DNA of 34,663 nucleotides from Gemmataceae bacterium (lineage in GTDB: Bacteria > Planctomycetota > Planctomycetia > Gemmatales > Gemmataceae), in contig JAIEPT010000081.1 of assembly GCA_019748295.1 (NCBI GenBank), positions 1-34,663 of the forward strand, in the 5' to 3' direction. How positions within the stretch are numbered: the stretch's first letter is position 1; the number at the start of each line of letters is the position of its first letter. Shown one piece after another: positions 33,396 to 34,663 of the stretch. The notes below the pieces were generated by a model. That model made no database searches and was not told the DNA's origin. It worked only from the letters and a program-made list of their open reading frames with translations. The position numbers were made by a program, and so were the translations under genes.

Positions 33396-33713
33396 TTAGG
33401 TTTCCGATCCTCCGCCCCAGTCGTGCCGCCCCTGAATCACGGCCATGTACTCGGGATACTTCTGCGGAAACTCCGCGTCCTCTCGATCCAGGTCGGCCAC
33501 AATCGCCAACGCTTCCCGTCGCTCGTGTGCGGCCAGGTCCGGCGGAAGCTTGGGCCAAACCACCTTGGGTTGCCCGTGCTTTATCGCCTCGCATTCAACG
33601 AGAAGCCCTTGAAGGCGCCAGGAACGGATACGGTCGGCGAGCGGCCGGGCGTTGGCCTTGCCGGCCAGCCGCTGCTCCATCGCCGCCAACCGGGCTTCTG
33701 CCTTCCGCTTCAC
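33396..33713 (-). CDS. Small hypothetical protein coupled to the DNA methyltransferase
   Basis: A 105-residue protein starting with a GTG at 33713 that overlaps the methyltransferase stop by four bases (GTGA), a typical translational-coupling arrangement. The longer frame upstream of this GTG lies inside the methyltransferase and is Arg-rich noise. The product is helical and charged (RKAEARLAAMEQRLAG, LADRIRSWRLQGLLVECEAI, AHERREALAIVADLDREDAE) and ends in GRHDWGGGSET. No known domain is recognised. Its place between a ParB-methyltransferase and a terminase-like HTH gene suggests a phage or island protein. Confidence 0.65.
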   Translation of the reverse strand: MKRKAEARLAAMEQRLAGKANARPLADRIRSWRLQGLLVECEAIKHGQPKVVWPKLPPDLAAHERREALAIVADLDREDAEFPQKYPEYMAVIQGRHDWGGGSET

Positions 33714-34663
33714 GACGCACGCTCCGCCTTCTTGCCGGTGAACTGTTCCCACCGCTTCACGATGACGTCGCAGTATTGAGGGCTGAGTTCCATGCCGAAG
33801 CAACGCCGGCCAAGTTGTTCGCACGCAATAAGCGTGGTGCCGGAGCCGAGGAAGGGGTCGAAGACGAGGGCCTGCGACGCCGTGCTGTTGCCGATCTGAT
33901 AGGCGAACATCGCGACGGGCTTCATCGTCGGATGAACGTCGTTGGCGTTGGGCCGGTCGAACTCGAGCACGGTCGTTTGCTTGCGGTCGGCGTACCACGA
34001 GTGGGCCGCACCCTCTTTCCAGCCATAGAGGCAGGGCTCGTGAATCCAGTGGTAGTCCTGGCGTCCAAGAACCAACGCCTGCTTTTTCCAGATCAGGCAC
34101 TGGCGAACGGACTGTCCGCAGTCGTGCACCGCGCCGCGGAAGTTATAGCCTTCCGAGTCGGCGTGCCAGATGTAGAAGGCGGCTCCCGGCTTCATCACTG
34201 AGAACGCCTGCGCGAACGCCGCGACGAGGAACGCGCGGAACTCGGCGGCTTCCATCGAGTCGTTTTCGATCGTGAGGGCGTCTTTGGTTTTGCCGACATA
34301 GGCGACGTTGTACGGCGGATCGGAAAGGAACAAGTCCGCTTCTTGGCCAGCCATCAGGCGAGCCACGTCCTCGGCCTTTGTGCTGTCGCCGCAGAGCAGC
34401 CGATGGTCGCCAAGGAGCCACAGGTCGCCCGGCTGCGTGATGGCCGGTGCCGTCTCCGGCACTTCGTCCGGATCGGTCAGCCCTTCGGCCGGCGGTCCTT
34501 CGATATACCCAGCGATCTCGTCGGCGGAGAAACCCGTCAAATCCAAGTCGTAGTCCTGCTTGGCCAGCTCCATCAGCTCGGCCGTCAGCTTGTCGTCGTC
34601 CCACGAGGACAGCGTGGCCGTTTGGTTGTCGGCGATTCGATACGCCCGCACCTGGGCTTCCGT
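33710..34663 (-). CDS. ParB-domain DNA methyltransferase (N4-cytosine/N6-adenine), N-terminus beyond the right edge
   Basis: The frame is open to the right edge, so the start and most of the ParB-like nuclease domain are missing; 317 residues are visible. The visible N-terminus (TEAQVRAYRIADNQTATLSSWDDDKL) is the tail typical of ParB domains fused to phage methyltransferases. The catalytic domain has motif IV first, LFLSDPPYNVAYVGKT, and motif I late, VFDPFLGSGTTLIACEQLGR followed by CFGMELSP, the order of beta-class amino-methyltransferases. The DPPY tetrad indicates N6-adenine or N4-cytosine methylation. The fragment HPTMKPVAMFAYQI is also typical. It heads a minus-strand operon of phage-type genes. 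No cognate restriction enzyme is visible. Confidence 0.9.
   Translation of the reverse strand, partial: TEAQVRAYRIADNQTATLSSWDDDKLTAELMELAKQDYDLDLTGFSADEIAGYIEGPPAEGLTDPDEVPETAPAITQPGDLWLLGDHRLLCGDSTKAEDVARLMAGQEADLFLSDPPYNVAYVGKTKDALTIENDSMEAAEFRAFLVAAFAQAFSVMKPGAAFYIWHADSEGYNFRGAVHDCGQSVRQCLIWKKQALVLGRQDYHWIHEPCLYGWKEGAAHSWYADRKQTTVLEFDRPNANDVHPTMKPVAMFAYQIGNSTASQALVFDPFLGSGTTLIACEQLGRRCFGMELSPQYCDVIVKRWEQFTGKKAERAS

Noticed and set aside
1-34663. tRNA, rRNA or riboswitch genes
   Set aside because: Scanning by eye found no cloverleaf or ribosomal signature; a covariance-model search would be needed to exclude small RNAs.

Overview
ORGANISM. The window looks like a Planctomycetes chromosome (Pirellulales/Gemmatales-like), moderately GC-rich. 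The main evidence is two large surface-type proteins whose N-termini carry planctomycete variants of the LEPR-XLL sorting motif (LERRELM near 13.4 kb, LETRNVM near 26.3 kb). A DUF2330 secreted protein, a large TPR/glycosyltransferase fusion and IS630/IS66-type elements fit the same picture. No rRNA, tRNA or CRISPR array was seen. LAYOUT. (1) 1-3.75 kb is a mobile/accessory segment. It holds a TIGR04255-type gene cut by the left edge, a decayed tyrosine-recombinase + ParB-like pair, an unrecognised gene on the other strand, and an intact copy of the same pair. (2) 3.75-6.7 kb holds a DEDDh exonuclease with a TerB-like middle and BRCT C-terminus, a stand-alone PD-(D/E)XK-like protein, an unrecognised gene and a glycosyltransferase fragment. 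(3) 6.76-12.9 kb is a glycan/surface-modification cluster: a COG5610 HAD-like protein, a Methyltransf_24-type methyltransferase, a GT2 glycosyltransferase and an 891-residue TPR-glycosyltransferase. (4) 13.3-24.4 kb is the centrepiece: a 3,597-residue protein with about 25 tandem putative-Ig (He_PIG-like) repeats, a long unassigned region, a pretoxin HINT autoprocessing domain and a 184-residue toxin-like tip. A 105-residue Cys-pair protein follows 12 bp later and is the likely immunity protein. (5) 24.5-26.0 kb is a graveyard of IS630 and IS66 fragments, a GTGGGAC-rich palindromic region and a Zn-ribbon-like gene. (6) 26.3-29.9 kb is a second surface protein with delta-60 repeats, Ig/PKD- and cadherin-like domains, and a duplicated block built from four repeats of an unnamed W-Y-x-I-x-P-x-G type. 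A complete IS630-family element, with its transposase in two frames, sits 2 bp after its stop. (7) 31.2-34.66 kb has a DUF2330 lipoprotein/secreted protein with a terminator, then a phage-type operon on the minus strand: a ParB-DNA methyltransferase cut by the right edge, a small protein, a terminase-small-subunit-like HTH protein and another small protein. HOW IT FITS. The giant HINT/tip protein and its downstream partner read as a secreted polymorphic toxin-immunity locus built on a planctomycete surface stalk. The neighbouring glycosyltransferase cluster is divergently transcribed from it and could decorate such surface proteins; that link is inference. Both flanks carry recombinases, phage genes and IS debris, so the locus sits in plastic DNA. 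Domain calls come from reading translated sequence by eye, without database searches. All starts are predictions.
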